DNA of 64,000 bases from Sinotaia quadrata (taxonomy: Eukaryota > Mollusca > Gastropoda > Architaenioglossa > Viviparidae), in contig CM054181.1 of NCBI GenBank assembly GCA_028829895.1, positions 15,594,001 to 15,658,000 of the forward strand, in the 5' to 3' direction. The notes under the pieces are model-generated. The model ran no database searches. It had not been told where the DNA came from and saw only the letters and a list, made by a program, of their open reading frames with translations. Position numbers and translations under genes: made by a program. Below are positions 59,201 to 64,000 of the stretch, one piece after another (position 1 is the stretch's first letter; each line of letters begins with the position of its first letter).

Positions 59201-61582
59201 ATTTATACAAAAGGATGTCAATTTTATTAGACATCAAGTCAATGTCTATGTAGAGTGGTTGTTTTCCCTTACTGTCTATTTCTGTTGTTCATGCAGCATT
59301 CAAAAGTATTTTGCACACATTGCCCCATTTTGTACAGCCTACCCATTATAATTTTGTAGGAAGAATAAATCTGAAAGTTGACTGATCCCCCTATAAAGGG
59401 TCTTTAAACTAGAAATAACTGTCACCAAGCCCACTAAATTGTATACCTCCAAAACTGTTAATAATTGGGTAAAAATCTTGAGAGATCCAACTGCTATCAA
59501 AACAAAACTCACTTAAATGTACTGGGATTGATGGCTTAGAGGCATCCTGGAAAATTATTTGTAAATAAAGAAATAAACAAGCCAAAAAAGCGCTCACCTT
59601 GCCAGAAAGATGGAGCCAGTACCAATTGTTTGTAGTAGGAGTAATATAGTCCAGATTCCGTTCTGAATGATATCTCTCTCTCCACTTCCTGAATAATAAA
59701 AATAATAAGATACAGCAGGTAATTTCAGACCATTTAGCAATAGTCAACCAAGAAAAACAAACCAAATTTTGTTTACATAAATAGTCAAGCTGAACAAGTT
59801 GTTAATAATATTTTAACATCTATCTTTTAAATGCCAGTCTGATAAATACAATTCAGAAGTATGTACCATTCTCAAAATTAATACTCCAATAAATCTGATT
59901 AATGAAAGGAAGAAAAAAGTATAGATGAAAAAGGATAAAAGTCATGGGCACTGTGACATCAAGAATTTGTCAAGGCCTGAAACAAGTGGTTGGTATGTAA
60001 TCTTTTAAACAATGTACTGACAGACTAATATATAAGAAACTGCAACACAGTAAAATAGTTTATTGTCTAGATAAACATAAGAAATCATGTGATATACTTT
60101 GATTTATGTTGCTTAATTTTAACAACAGTTTTGGATCCATAGTTTATAAATCTCTAACAAAGTTATTGACAGATTTAACAAACCATATACAATCATAGAA
60201 TATACTTCATTTACAACACTGACTATAACAAAACATAATAATAATATTAAATGAAACATAAAGAATTATTGCAAAAAGATATTACACAAAGAAAGACTGA
60301 CTAATGATCATTATCTTCACTAGAGAAAAAATATATAAGCATTCTTATGAAATGTTATATGCAACACTTAGCATTTAACATAGAACAAATAAGTCCTCAA
60401 GATGGCAAGCTGTTACAGAAATCCCAAGCTCTAAAATCAAAAGATCAATCTATATATTGAATGGATAGCAACAGTCTTATCTTTTCACAAGCAGGTTTCA
60501 TGTGCTGCCCCATTAACGGCTGTATTGAGTAAGAAAACCCTTGTCAAAAGGCATTATCATGATTTATTTAGAAAGACAGATCTAGCCAAAATCTTCAGGA
60601 CAAGCACAGTAACTATCAAAGTATACAACAGTATATGCCACCCCTGCAGAAATCTTTTCATAACTAAAACATACAAGTTGCAGACTAAAAGAGATTGCAC
60701 TAAGAAAACAGACTGAATGATGATTATTTTATTTTAAACATATTTACAAACAACTAGAATGGTTTTCCCTAGCAAAAAAGATTAAATTGTGAGTAAAAAG
60801 TTTGATAATAAAGCTTGGGAATCTGTAACAATGTCTGTCGGGTTTTTTTGTGGTAGGATGTATTTGTCTTATATTTAATGTTAAGTGTTAAATAAGTAGT
60901 TTTTATTTAGGTTATCCATAACAATAATTAGTCTTGTTTTAGCTGGGGAAATAATTCTGATCTTTTTGTTAATATGTTATTGCTCTGTGAATAAAAAGAA
61001 TGTAAGAACAGATGAACCAACTATAAATTATTTCTTAAGTAGTAAATGAAAACAAACTTTGTAATCAAACTATTTTATTTTAAAACTGAATGTATGAGCA
61101 AGAAAAAAATTAGTACATGTAAATACAATGCTGCACTGAAAATGATCAAATCTCTGGGTTTATTTATATATCAGTATACCAATTCTATTACTTGATTAAA
61201 AGACATTTAAAATTCCATTAATGTGCACATAGTGTTTAAAATGATAAGTCAGTATGCAAACTATCTATAAAACATTTCTAACAAAGTAACACAATACAGA
61301 AACACACACACATTGCAATTAAGATACCTTAATGTTGGAAAACCACAAATTATTCTCATGCAGCATATACATAAACCACCCATGAATGTATGCACAGACT
61401 GCCATGGCAACAATACCAGCTAAAAAATTTAAATGTCTCCACTGAAAATGCTCAAGTGTCTCTTGGTGAACTGGTGAAGTTTTTTCTCCTGAATTTTTTT
61501 CTCCATATCTTTTGTCAACAGAAGAATTCTTGGTTTTAGTTGATAATGTTGATTGTCCTCTTCTCTTACGTACATCAGTCAT
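34358..61582 (-). CDS. dpy-19: Dpy-19 / DPY19L1-type protein C-mannosyltransferase, 17 coding exons, 729 aa
   Basis: Coding segments on the minus strand, from 5': 61582-61328, 59688-59598, 55844-55723, 55304-55165, 54365-54242, 52651-52517, 51433-51302, 49408-49304, 47659-47586, 46041-45883, 45624-45506, 42597-42443, 41886-41830, 40429-40347, 38791-38659, 38357-38202, 34507-34358 (2190 nt, one frame). Dpy-19 proteins are multi-spanning ER enzymes that move mannose from dolichyl-phosphate mannose to Trp in W-x-x-W of thrombospondin repeats and related secreted or receptor domains. Family landmarks seen: EREISFRTESGLYYSYYK (86-105), RLDTTRVEYVIPLRE, WQFNQFIMMLQA, MILGSL, DEHIFKFLQNKFGFGNTR, TTLRMKYLWTPYMC, FWDPDTVELMEWI, GSMQLMAGVKLCTGR, NHPHYEDK, YIILEDSIC, PRFCEE. 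By homology E96 is the candidate catalytic Glu. Length matches the family. L1/L2-like rather than L3/L4-like by memory. Confidence 0.95.
34590..34906. repeat. 54-bp minisatellite next to dpy-19 exon 17
   Basis: Units starting GTTATAAAATATC at 34590, 34644, 34698, 34752, 34806 and 34860, exactly 54 bp apart: TCTCTACACCAAATTGATTT, then TTATTTTAACTGGACAAACA. Almost identical copies. Because 54 is a multiple of three, one + frame stays open (18-residue period), which is a by-product. It begins 82 bp upstream (transcript sense) of the exon 17 acceptor. Confidence 0.97.
35090..36010 (+). pseudogene. Decayed DIRS-like retroelement: RNase H (and possible RT) remnant
   Basis: In the + frame starting about 35644 the read is TLTLKSWEWLT, stop, DRTIMFLSDNSTAAVYIQKG, the pattern LKAW...V...xDNxTxxAYIxKQG of DIRS-type RNase H, with the Asp-Asn pair kept. 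After a frame change (about 35748) it reads LLRRLNLAVRILCDSSDMSL, like the following WCDSRDISL segment. Upstream (about 35150-35200) LPLHARGGRVLNLTSYIT may be the RT thumb-side RGxRVFPYLDDWL region with the active-site Asp pair lost. Several stops and frame changes: dead. Inserted in dpy-19 intron 16, antisense to the gene. Confidence 0.6.
36617..36640. repeat. (TA)n microsatellite
   Basis: About 11 TA units in dpy-19 intron 16. Confidence 0.85.
36863..36982. repeat. 60-bp tandem duplication
   Basis: Two copies of 60 bp starting GATACTTGCAGTGAAACACT at 36863 and 36923 with one difference. The surrounding + frame (36761-37102) is open for 113 codons and reads through both copies; its product matches nothing I know. 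Probably the debris of a mobile element in dpy-19 intron 16. Confidence 0.9.
37192..37224. repeat. TGCG/TG/CG alternating tract
   Basis: GCGTGCGTGCGTGTGTGTGCGCGCGC: alternating purine-pyrimidine, CpG-rich, potential Z-DNA former. Confidence 0.85.
38202..38357 (-). CDS. dpy-19: dpy-19 coding exon 16
   Basis: Residues 629-680: LYQIYGRRTPEDVHAILTSL, ESHYIILEDSICRAPPKGN, CRTPDLIDLDNGV. It matches the human YQIYAKRAPEEVHALL and YIILEDSICY regions. Acceptor ATTTTAACAG, donor GTG|GTATGT. Confidence 0.94.
38659..38791 (-). CDS. dpy-19: dpy-19 coding exon 15
   Basis: Completes K584 and codes for residues 585-628 (KETPVMASFTGSMQLMAG, VKLCTGRPINNHPHYEDK, MLRNKTKQ). The GSMQLxAGVKLCTGR and NHPHYED motifs are near-identical to human DPY19L1. 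Acceptor TTACATTACAG. The donor CAG|GTCCAG departs from GTRAGT and is the weakest in the gene. Confidence 0.94.
38792..40346 (-). other. dpy-19: dpy-19 intron 14
   Basis: 1.55 kb. Apart from the decayed minisatellite beside exon 15, no ORF or motif stands out. Confidence 0.5.
38890..39310. repeat. ~81-97-bp decayed minisatellite in dpy-19 intron 14
   Basis: Units marked by AACTGTGGCCCTAAAGACAT at 38901, 38988 and (changed) 39085 and about 39166, each followed by AATGCCxCCAAxGGG, AGCTGAAAxCTTCTGAAA and TCTCTTACCAC. Four to five copies of falling identity. It starts about 100 bp from the exon 15 acceptor. Confidence 0.85.
40347..40429 (-). CDS. dpy-19: dpy-19 coding exon 14
   Basis: Residues 557-583 plus two bases of K584: MLPPNQAALEELREFWDPDT then VELMEWI. 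This begins the C-terminal lumenal domain (human ELREFYDPDTVELMNWI). Acceptor GATTTTCTTAAG, donor AA|GTAAGT. Confidence 0.93.
40430..41829 (-). other. dpy-19: dpy-19 intron 13
   Basis: 1.4 kb. Contains the piggyBac-like fragment and a short CA run (about 41748-41768). Nothing else recognised. Confidence 0.55.
41321..41615 (-). pseudogene. Broken piggyBac-like (PGBD) transposase fragment
   Basis: On the minus strand about 41612-41520 reads RGKMRCVRNEEVLTMQWKDN then RTVSLFVIHS and a stop. The next frame (41515-41321) reads KRRTKVNRNFRELH, then YNQFMVGVDKSDQLVNKHNF. R-G-x-x-R...L-x-x-K/QWKD-x-R-x-V...H-S and YNxxMGGVDxxDQ are the hallmark pair near the end of the piggyBac catalytic domain; the YNQFMGGVDKSDQ form is altered to MVG here. 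A frameshift separates the two parts and everything before and after is missing. It lies in dpy-19 intron 13, same strand as the gene. Confidence 0.8.
41830..41886 (-). CDS. dpy-19: dpy-19 coding exon 13
   Basis: Residues 538-556, VEIVRHGAVLLVLAALIAV, the last membrane span before the lumenal domain (equivalent to IMRYSVPLLTLLYLCYKF in human). Only 57 nt. Acceptor GATGTTGCAG, donor GTG|GTAAGG, phase 0 on both sides, so skipping would keep frame but remove the membrane span. Confidence 0.88.
42160..42430. repeat. TG run and purine-rich GTGAAAATGAAAGAAA array beside dpy-19 exon 12
   Basis: (TG)8 at about 42163-42179, then 240 bp that are almost all purine on the + strand, built from GTGTGAAAATGxAAGAAA-like units of about 16-20 bp. 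In the dpy-19 transcript this is a pyrimidine-rich tract of 240 nt starting only about 12 nt after the exon 12 donor. Confidence 0.85.
42443..42597 (-). CDS. dpy-19: dpy-19 coding exon 12
   Basis: Completes V486 and codes for residues 487-537: QCIFFGALAITTLRMKYLWT, PYMCVLASVAVADRSVW, SSVLAVIKKNNSVL. The RMKYLWTPxMC motif is diagnostic for Dpy-19. Acceptor TTTTTCAG, donor TTG|GTAGGA. Confidence 0.95.
42598..45505 (-). other. dpy-19: dpy-19 intron 11
   Basis: 2.9 kb. It holds the minisatellite near exon 12 and a GC-richer block at 43880-44345, where open frames of 60-75 codons occur on both strands without a recognised product. Small diverged duplications lie at about 44780-44990 and 45090-45260. 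Confidence 0.5.
42735..43130. repeat. ~75-115-bp diverged minisatellite in dpy-19 intron 11
   Basis: Repeated ATTATTTGAAGACTGAAACx, then TTAGGAGTCTTxTAxCAAA and TTxxAGTG followed by a T run. Four to five units of uneven length. Confidence 0.75.
45506..45624 (-). CDS. dpy-19: dpy-19 coding exon 11 (linker)
   Basis: Completes R446 and codes for residues 447-485 plus one base of V486. It is a polar linker (EETVPVKPVKTELTSSDIHR) ending PELLFHT, which sits where human DPY19L1 has its variable loop and YNLIHT. Sequence is poorly conserved, but frame, phase and splice sites (TATTTACAG; G|GTATTT) all fit. Confidence 0.85.
45883..46041 (-). CDS. dpy-19: dpy-19 coding exon 10
   Basis: Residues 393-445 plus two bases of R446: RDFDSRLYLCLGIFGFLTL, then DTFERLTQGLVFPLYLAS and a hydrophobic span HLVFFVLLVISVLQHW. 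RDFDxxLYLC is a strong family motif. Acceptor CTTGTTTACAG, donor AG|GTGGGT. Confidence 0.94.
46042..47585 (-). other. dpy-19: dpy-19 intron 9
   Basis: 1.5 kb. Contains the minisatellite and an (ATT)n run of about nine units at 47190-47216. Otherwise featureless AT-rich sequence. Confidence 0.5.
46490..46850. repeat. ~50-60-bp minisatellite in dpy-19 intron 9
   Basis: Repeated CTTCxATCTTGCCTAxTGCAC followed by ACAAACAxAACATAACAAxT. Six to seven diverged copies. Confidence 0.85.
47586..47659 (-). CDS. dpy-19: dpy-19 coding exon 9
   Basis: Residues 369-392 plus two bases of R393: YLIQVEADEHIFKFLQNKFG then FGNT. It closely matches human DEHIFKFLKAKFG. Acceptor TGTGTATTGCAG, donor AG|GTAATC. The acceptor and first exon bases are the seed of a tandem array in the preceding intron (see findings). 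Confidence 0.92.
47650..48060. repeat. Tandem array built from the dpy-19 exon 9 acceptor
   Basis: TACTGCA (TGCAGTA in the transcript) marks the true acceptor at 47658 and recurs at 47767, 47794, 47856, 47880, 47914, 47937 and 48028. It is often embedded in ACTTGTATTAxATACTGCAA, then TAxACACAA, the same bases as the exon 9 start and its intron edge. Unit length varies from about 24 to 110 bp. Confidence 0.85.
48141..48370. repeat. 115-bp tandem duplication
   Basis: Two nearly identical units starting AATAAAACCTTTCCCA at 48141 and 48256, with about two differences by eye. Recent duplication in dpy-19 intron 8. Confidence 0.95.
48906..49165. repeat. 81-bp triplication with splice-acceptor-like units
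   Basis: Three near-identical 81-bp units. On the minus strand each carries GCATTTCTTTTCAG|ACCTGG, a good 3' splice-site sequence, and 57 nt later CTACTT|GTAAAA, a poor donor. The 57 nt are open in the phase required between exons 8 and 9. An apparent 82-codon minus-strand ORF spans the units. Confidence 0.9.
49304..49408 (-). CDS. dpy-19: dpy-19 coding exon 8
   Basis: Residues 334-368: GSGQPSCHWILQGMKVVTYS then a hydrophobic span VLALFLMLIFNCAIK. It occupies the place of the variable membrane helix before the SDEHIFKFL motif. Conservation is weaker here, so the first few codons are less certain. Acceptor CATAAG|GGTTC is poor; donor AAG|GTAATT. Confidence 0.82.
49980..50640. other. Unclassified GC-richer island in dpy-19 intron 7
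   Basis: Within AT-rich intron (49409-51301) this block is visibly richer in C and G and low in simple repeats. Open frames of about 60-105 codons occur on both strands (for example + 49931-50245, - 50578-50360), but none has a recognisable motif. Likely a mobile-element fragment of a family I cannot name. Confidence 0.4.
51302..51433 (-). CDS. dpy-19: dpy-19 coding exon 7
   Basis: Residues 290-333: VRTALVVQAVSLLLVCLLQF, then VNKMILGSLAMSFILASLIL and MAFR. The second part matches the FFNSMILGSLLLSF region of human DPY19L1. Acceptor TGTTGCAACAG, donor AGG|GTGGGT. Confidence 0.94.
51465..51750. repeat. ~30-35-bp minisatellite beside dpy-19 exon 7
   Basis: Repeated CATCATATTACATCACATTT then CTTTACATGA. 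About eight copies, some shortened, beginning about 30 bp upstream (transcript sense) of the exon 7 acceptor. Confidence 0.9.
52517..52651 (-). CDS. dpy-19: dpy-19 coding exon 6
   Basis: Residues 245-289: KVSIALLSVSTFLFCLFW, QFNQFIMMLQAFALFGVW, ILDLLPLYK. This is one of the best conserved membrane regions, close to human DPY19L1 (SLTWQFNQFMMLLQAL). Acceptor TTTTCTTTCCAG, donor AAG|GTCTGT, phase 0 both sides. Confidence 0.95.
54242..54365 (-). CDS. dpy-19: dpy-19 coding exon 5
   Basis: Completes R203 and codes for residues 204-244, LDTTRVEYVIPLRECFSLPF then LWLQAAALTYYFRP. The acceptor is TGTTGAAG|GTTAG. The next AG (five bases on) would put a TGA in frame, so the first AG is required. Donor CAG|GTGGGT. 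The dispersed 0.5-kb repeat begins only about 100 bp upstream of this acceptor. Confidence 0.9.
54440..54952. mobile_element. Dispersed ~0.5-kb repeat, copy 1
   Basis: Shares an ordered set of segments with 58385-59036: CTCCAGCAA, then AATTCCATGCA, TCTTCTCCTGTAGGG, TCACTGTGATGC, TTTGGTAAAA, GGCCATAAAATTA, GATAAAA, CACTGxxCTGTGxAGATTTT, GCCAGCTT, AAATGTTTT, TGCATTGGTTTC, TTAGCAGT and AGTTTAGTTTGTCTTCC. Same orientation, no coding capacity. In dpy-19 intron 4. Confidence 0.75.
55165..55304 (-). CDS. dpy-19: dpy-19 coding exon 4
   Basis: Residues 157-202 plus two bases of R203. Two hydrophobic spans (FYIKAVFFLHGILVAALFAM and AHSWIAGILTAAFYILN) match the membrane pair before the RxDTTRVEY motif. 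The acceptor is purine-rich (TTCTGAAG|GAGG) and weak; an AG choice a few bases away would shift frame, so this one is set by homology. Donor AG|GTATAT. Confidence 0.85.
55723..55844 (-). CDS. dpy-19: dpy-19 coding exon 3
   Basis: Completes G116 and codes for residues 117-156, including VLERMNIYQEVVLAALYRVL, equivalent to the NLLQRMNIYQE segment of human DPY19L1. Acceptor AATTTTAACAG, donor AAG|GTATTT, phase 0 at the end. Confidence 0.92.
56444..57480 (+). pseudogene. Broken gene of the invertebrate 'STDGT' mobile-element-associated family
   Basis: + strand, antisense in dpy-19 intron 2. The first part reads as a coiled coil (EREENLKHKLKECN...QLKMDSENFEKIRMENLSLQ) followed by VQVCTGELVGESLRFLLLGY and a stop. 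Then ELDLNELPSKATVHHFAI and, in another frame, AIAKMYVEKELR, stop, NKFVLSTDGTKCM. The 110-codon open end (57141-57473) reads LITEISSMTTESSGEIEAN, KAFNNNIDQTRQQ, then LSFLYCNAHLLLGLSSAAEK. I recall uncharacterised mollusc and cnidarian proteins with PSxxTVxxM...LxSDGTxK...CxLHxLVGLxxxAEK in the same order. Multiple stops and frameshifts, and the STDGT segment is tandemly multiplied: non-functional. Confidence 0.6.
56805..57030. repeat. 59-bp tandem array inside the 'STDGT' pseudogene
   Basis: Units starting ACAAGTTT at 56823, 56882, 56941 and 57000: TATGTTGAGTACAGATGGTA, then CAAAATGCATGATGACGAGG, then AGCGGAGATAAG. About four copies. 59 is not a multiple of three, so the array itself destroys the frame. 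Confidence 0.95.
58385..59036. mobile_element. Dispersed ~0.65-kb repeat, copy 2
   Basis: Second copy of the element at 54440-54952, about 3.5-4 kb away, in intron 2. It is longer through an extra stretch in the middle (around 58825-58870) and has a (CA)n run near its left end (58439-58454); copy 1 also has CA-rich sequence at the same place. No terminal inverted repeats or tRNA-like boxes seen, so class unknown. Confidence 0.75.
59598..59688 (-). CDS. dpy-19: dpy-19 coding exon 2 (catalytic-loop exon)
   Basis: Residues 86-115 plus one base of G116. The strongest family signature, EREISFRTESGLYYSYYK, is here. This first ER-lumenal loop contains the acidic residue (E96 in this model) that I align with the catalytic Glu of characterised Dpy-19. 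Acceptor TTTATTATTCAG, donor GTGAGC. Confidence 0.93.
59689..61327 (-). other. dpy-19: dpy-19 intron 1
   Basis: 1.6 kb of AT-rich sequence. A 63-codon + frame at 60525-60716 (Lys/Thr-rich) has no recognisable motif and I do not call it a gene. Nothing else seen. Confidence 0.5.
61328..61582 (-). CDS. dpy-19: dpy-19 coding exon 1
   Basis: Residues 1-85: a basic, Ser/Thr/Lys-rich cytosolic tail (MTDVRKRRGQSTLSTK), then the first membrane segment HLNFLAGIVAMAVCAYIHGW and HENNLWFSNIK. The start is supported by an in-frame TGA at 61606-61604, eight codons upstream. Donor AAG|GTATCT, phase 0. Confidence 0.92.
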
Positions 61583-61612
61583 GATGTGTCCTAAAGTCCA
61601 GCTTCAAGATGG
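61583..61612 (-). promoter_or_regulatory. dpy-19: dpy-19 5' UTR segment with splice acceptor
   Basis: Transcript-sense CTGATTTTTACAG|CCATCTTGAAGC places an acceptor at 61613-61614, 30 nt before the start codon. The segment holds an in-frame TGA (61606-61604). An upstream non-coding exon is therefore likely; I could not place it. Confidence 0.5.
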
Positions 61613-62551
61613 CTGTAAAAATCAGTATTTGTGGAAGAGTATCACCATCAAGGGATATTAAATTCTCATTAAAACAAAAAAATTAAATGAAAAGAAACCT
61701 CAATTAGTGTTCTAAGAAAACTGTACGAATACAATTTATAAGAAATTAATCAGATATCCATGTTCCATTTACAGTAACTTTTTTTTTGGGGGGGGGAGAA
61801 GGATACCTTTTACTGTAAACTTCTTCATAGATTCATTTACTCTCTGCTACACAAACTGACAAAGTATGTAGTGGAGTGGTAATATACACTCAACTAAATA
61901 TCTTTACGTGTTTACAGCATGGCAGGCAACATGTGGCAACAACAATCTGTCACTACATCTGCTGAATGTTAGACGTAGATATCATATTAGCTAATCAATA
62001 ATCTATTACATGGCTTAACCTTCATTATACAAGACAAATGCAATGTAAAACGATAAAAAGTTAATTTATTAATGCAGTACATGTGAGAGTAATTAATAAG
62101 TAAATAAGAAGGAAAATACTGGGTTTTAGGATAAGTAATTGCTATAATACATATCCTGATCCCATTAAGTGCTTATCAGGAGAATTTTTAAAAAAAATAA
62201 TACAATGTATCCCTATTATTTTTAATGGTACTGTTATTTTTAATTTATAGTTTAAATAAAATCAGCACAAAAAGGGTGAAATTCAAACTTGCATCAAGAA
62301 TTACAATGAAAAGAAAACTAAATTTACAGTATTTATACCACTCCTCTTTTGGTCTGTGTGTAATTTATTAAATATTATCAGAGTATCTGTATAACTAAAG
62401 TAATTTTCTTATCTGCTTTGCTCACTCATAAGGGTTCAGTTGAGTCTAGTGGTCACTAGGTTCCGCAAGGGGTCAAGGTGGTGTTATTCTCATCTGCATT
62501 AAAATCAAAATCTGCAGTTACGCAACTTACGGTAGTTGTATGCATATGCTG

Positions 62552-62553
<2 letters not shown>

Positions 62554-62636
<83 letters not shown>
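62554..62636. repeat. (TG)n microsatellite
   Basis: About 41 uninterrupted TG units, the longest simple repeat in the window. It explains two apparent Thr-His ORFs on the minus strand. Confidence 0.97.
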
Positions 62637-62637
<1 letters not shown>

Positions 62638-63414
62638 CTGTGAGAGAGAGAATCAATTTGCTGTATATATCTAACTACTAAGACTACCAACTATTGCAAT
62701 AAAATGTAAAAATGATATAGGGGATTACAATACATCCAAGACACTGTGATTGGTGGAGCTCTGTACCAATGTCAATCCTTTAGCATTTTATTGCAGAGAA
62801 ATGAGCTAATGTTACAATTACATTACTGAATGTACATCTGATGACTATAGACAAAAACTGGACACTGGCCAGGACCCATTTCTCAGTCACACCAGAATAC
62901 AACTAAAATAAAGAATGCATCTAAAATAGAGGATACATATGTAATAGCAACTACATCTAAAATAAATAGCAGACAAAAAAGGCAATAAGTCAGATAAGCA
63001 TGCATGTGACTTTTATTAACTTCAGTTGAAAGAAAATCACATGCTGCATACAATGTAAGTTTTAGAAAAATTGCTTTATTTAAAAAAAAAATAAGTCTGA
63101 GGTTGTGCTATGATTCAACACTTGAACAGAAGCACGAGTTATTAATAATGGCAAGATGAGTCTATGCGCTTGATTATTCACAGGCAGCCTTTTTCTTCCA
63201 TAAATAATTCCAAGAGCGGTACATGCTCATAAATTCAAAAATATATAAGTGCCACAAATTATCTTTATAAATTTTCAGTGACATAATTATAGCAGGAAAA
63301 AAAAGAGGTCTTCAATCAAGAAACAGTTTAATGTTTAACACTATGGCTCCTGTTAAAAGAATAAGCTTAAAAGTTAAATGTCTATGATAACAATTGTACT
63401 AACCCAGTATTAAA

Positions 63415-63560
63415 AAAAATGGCTGTTTTATTCCAGCATAATGAATGACTGTGCTGTTCCAGTATAACAAATGATTGAGTGTGATGCTTCAGTGTAATGA
63501 ATGATTCTGCTGCTCCAGGTATAAACAAATGAATGTGATGATCGAGTATACCAAACAAAT
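63415..63560. repeat. ~36-40-bp minisatellite
   Basis: Repeated TGxTGTTCCAGTATAAxAAAT then GATTGAGTGTGATG. About four diverged units; in the minus-strand sense each reads as ...ATTxxxTxGAACACAG. Confidence 0.75.
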
Positions 63561-63727
63561 GTGCTGTGAAATAAAAGCTTTGATGCTGAAATATTACCTT
63601 TAATTTCTGGAACACAAATGTCACAATCAGAGGTGACAATCTTTCTGTAAGTTTAAAAATTAATTACTTTCTAATGATAGTTTAGTAGTTAATTTTATCA
63701 TTTACACTGCATTATATTAGATAAATC

Positions 63728-63751
63728 ATATATATATATATATATATATGT
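63728..63751. repeat. (TA)n microsatellite
   Basis: About 11 TA units. Confidence 0.9.
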
Positions 63752-64000
63752 GCATTTTGAATAATTCATTATAGAATTTTTATATATTTACTCTTGAAAT
63801 AAGGTTTGGCATCAAATTCAAAACCAGACCTATAAAATCAAAGACCTTAACAGGATATTTATTTCTGACAAATTTTCTAATCTGTGTGCAAAAGTTACAA
63901 AACATGAATCTTATGCTTCAAAGGTATGAGTAAATAATTTTACATCCATACAACCCAATAATCTATAGGGTTAGTGATATGACAATAAATTATGCTTTAC

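Larger units (their letters stand above)
55845..59597 (-). other. dpy-19: dpy-19 intron 2
   Basis: 3.75 kb, the largest dpy-19 intron. Contains the 'STDGT' pseudogene with its array and copy 2 of the dispersed repeat. The remaining parts (55850-56430, 57500-58380, 59040-59590) show nothing recognisable. Confidence 0.6.
61613..64000 (-). other. Upstream / 5' UTR intron of dpy-19
   Basis: No gene. Contains a (TG)n microsatellite, a G run (about 61788-61797), a minisatellite at 63415-63560 and a TA run at 63728-63751. No promoter motif could be chosen with confidence. Confidence 0.5.

Noticed and set aside
60525..60716. 63-codon + ORF in dpy-19 intron 1
   Set aside because: Basic composition from A-rich DNA, no motif, no promoter or splice evidence.

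Overview
This is animal nuclear DNA: AT-rich, with long introns bounded by GT/AG sites, many micro- and minisatellites, and decayed transposons. Two spliced protein-coding genes point towards each other. The transposon remnants (DIRS-like RNase H, piggyBac-like transposase, and an 'STDGT' protein family that I associate with molluscs and cnidarians) suggest a marine invertebrate, probably a lophotrochozoan such as a mollusc. That placement is inference; no species is identifiable by eye.

Left part (about 2.0-22.8 kb, + strand): a seven-coding-exon gene for a 597-residue RhoGAP-domain protein. The start codon has an in-frame upstream stop, the leader carries two small uORFs, and the last exon holds a polyhistidine run. 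Downstream lie about 10 kb without a gene, T-rich on the + strand, from a proximal AATAAA at 12.9 kb to a strong-looking distal site near 22.76 kb. A roughly 260-bp foldback element sits inside. This is best read as a very long 3' UTR or 3' transcription zone.

Middle (about 22.8-34.05 kb): the tail-to-tail interval. It holds minisatellites at 24.5-25.3 kb, an LTR-like island at 27.0-28.0 kb, CA repeats and diverged larger repeats, with no convincing gene.

Right part (34.05-61.6 kb, - strand): a complete dpy-19 / DPY19L1-type protein C-mannosyltransferase gene. I reconstructed it as 17 coding exons giving 729 residues, with every junction in phase. Its introns carry a decayed DIRS-like RNase H region, a broken piggyBac-like transposase, a broken 'STDGT' family gene, two copies of an unclassified 0.5-0.65-kb repeat, and a minisatellite in most of the longer introns. 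Two arrays overlap splicing signals: one around the exon 9 acceptor repeats the acceptor motif seven more times, and an 81-bp triplication in intron 8 carries repeated acceptor-like sites and an open 57-nt pseudo-exon. From 61.6 to 64 kb is dpy-19 upstream or 5' UTR-intron sequence, with a long TG microsatellite.

The two genes have no evident functional link: one acts on small GTPases in the cytoplasm, the other glycosylates secretory proteins in the ER. The most unusual material is the repeat content superimposed on splice sites and 3' ends, not a new enzyme system.
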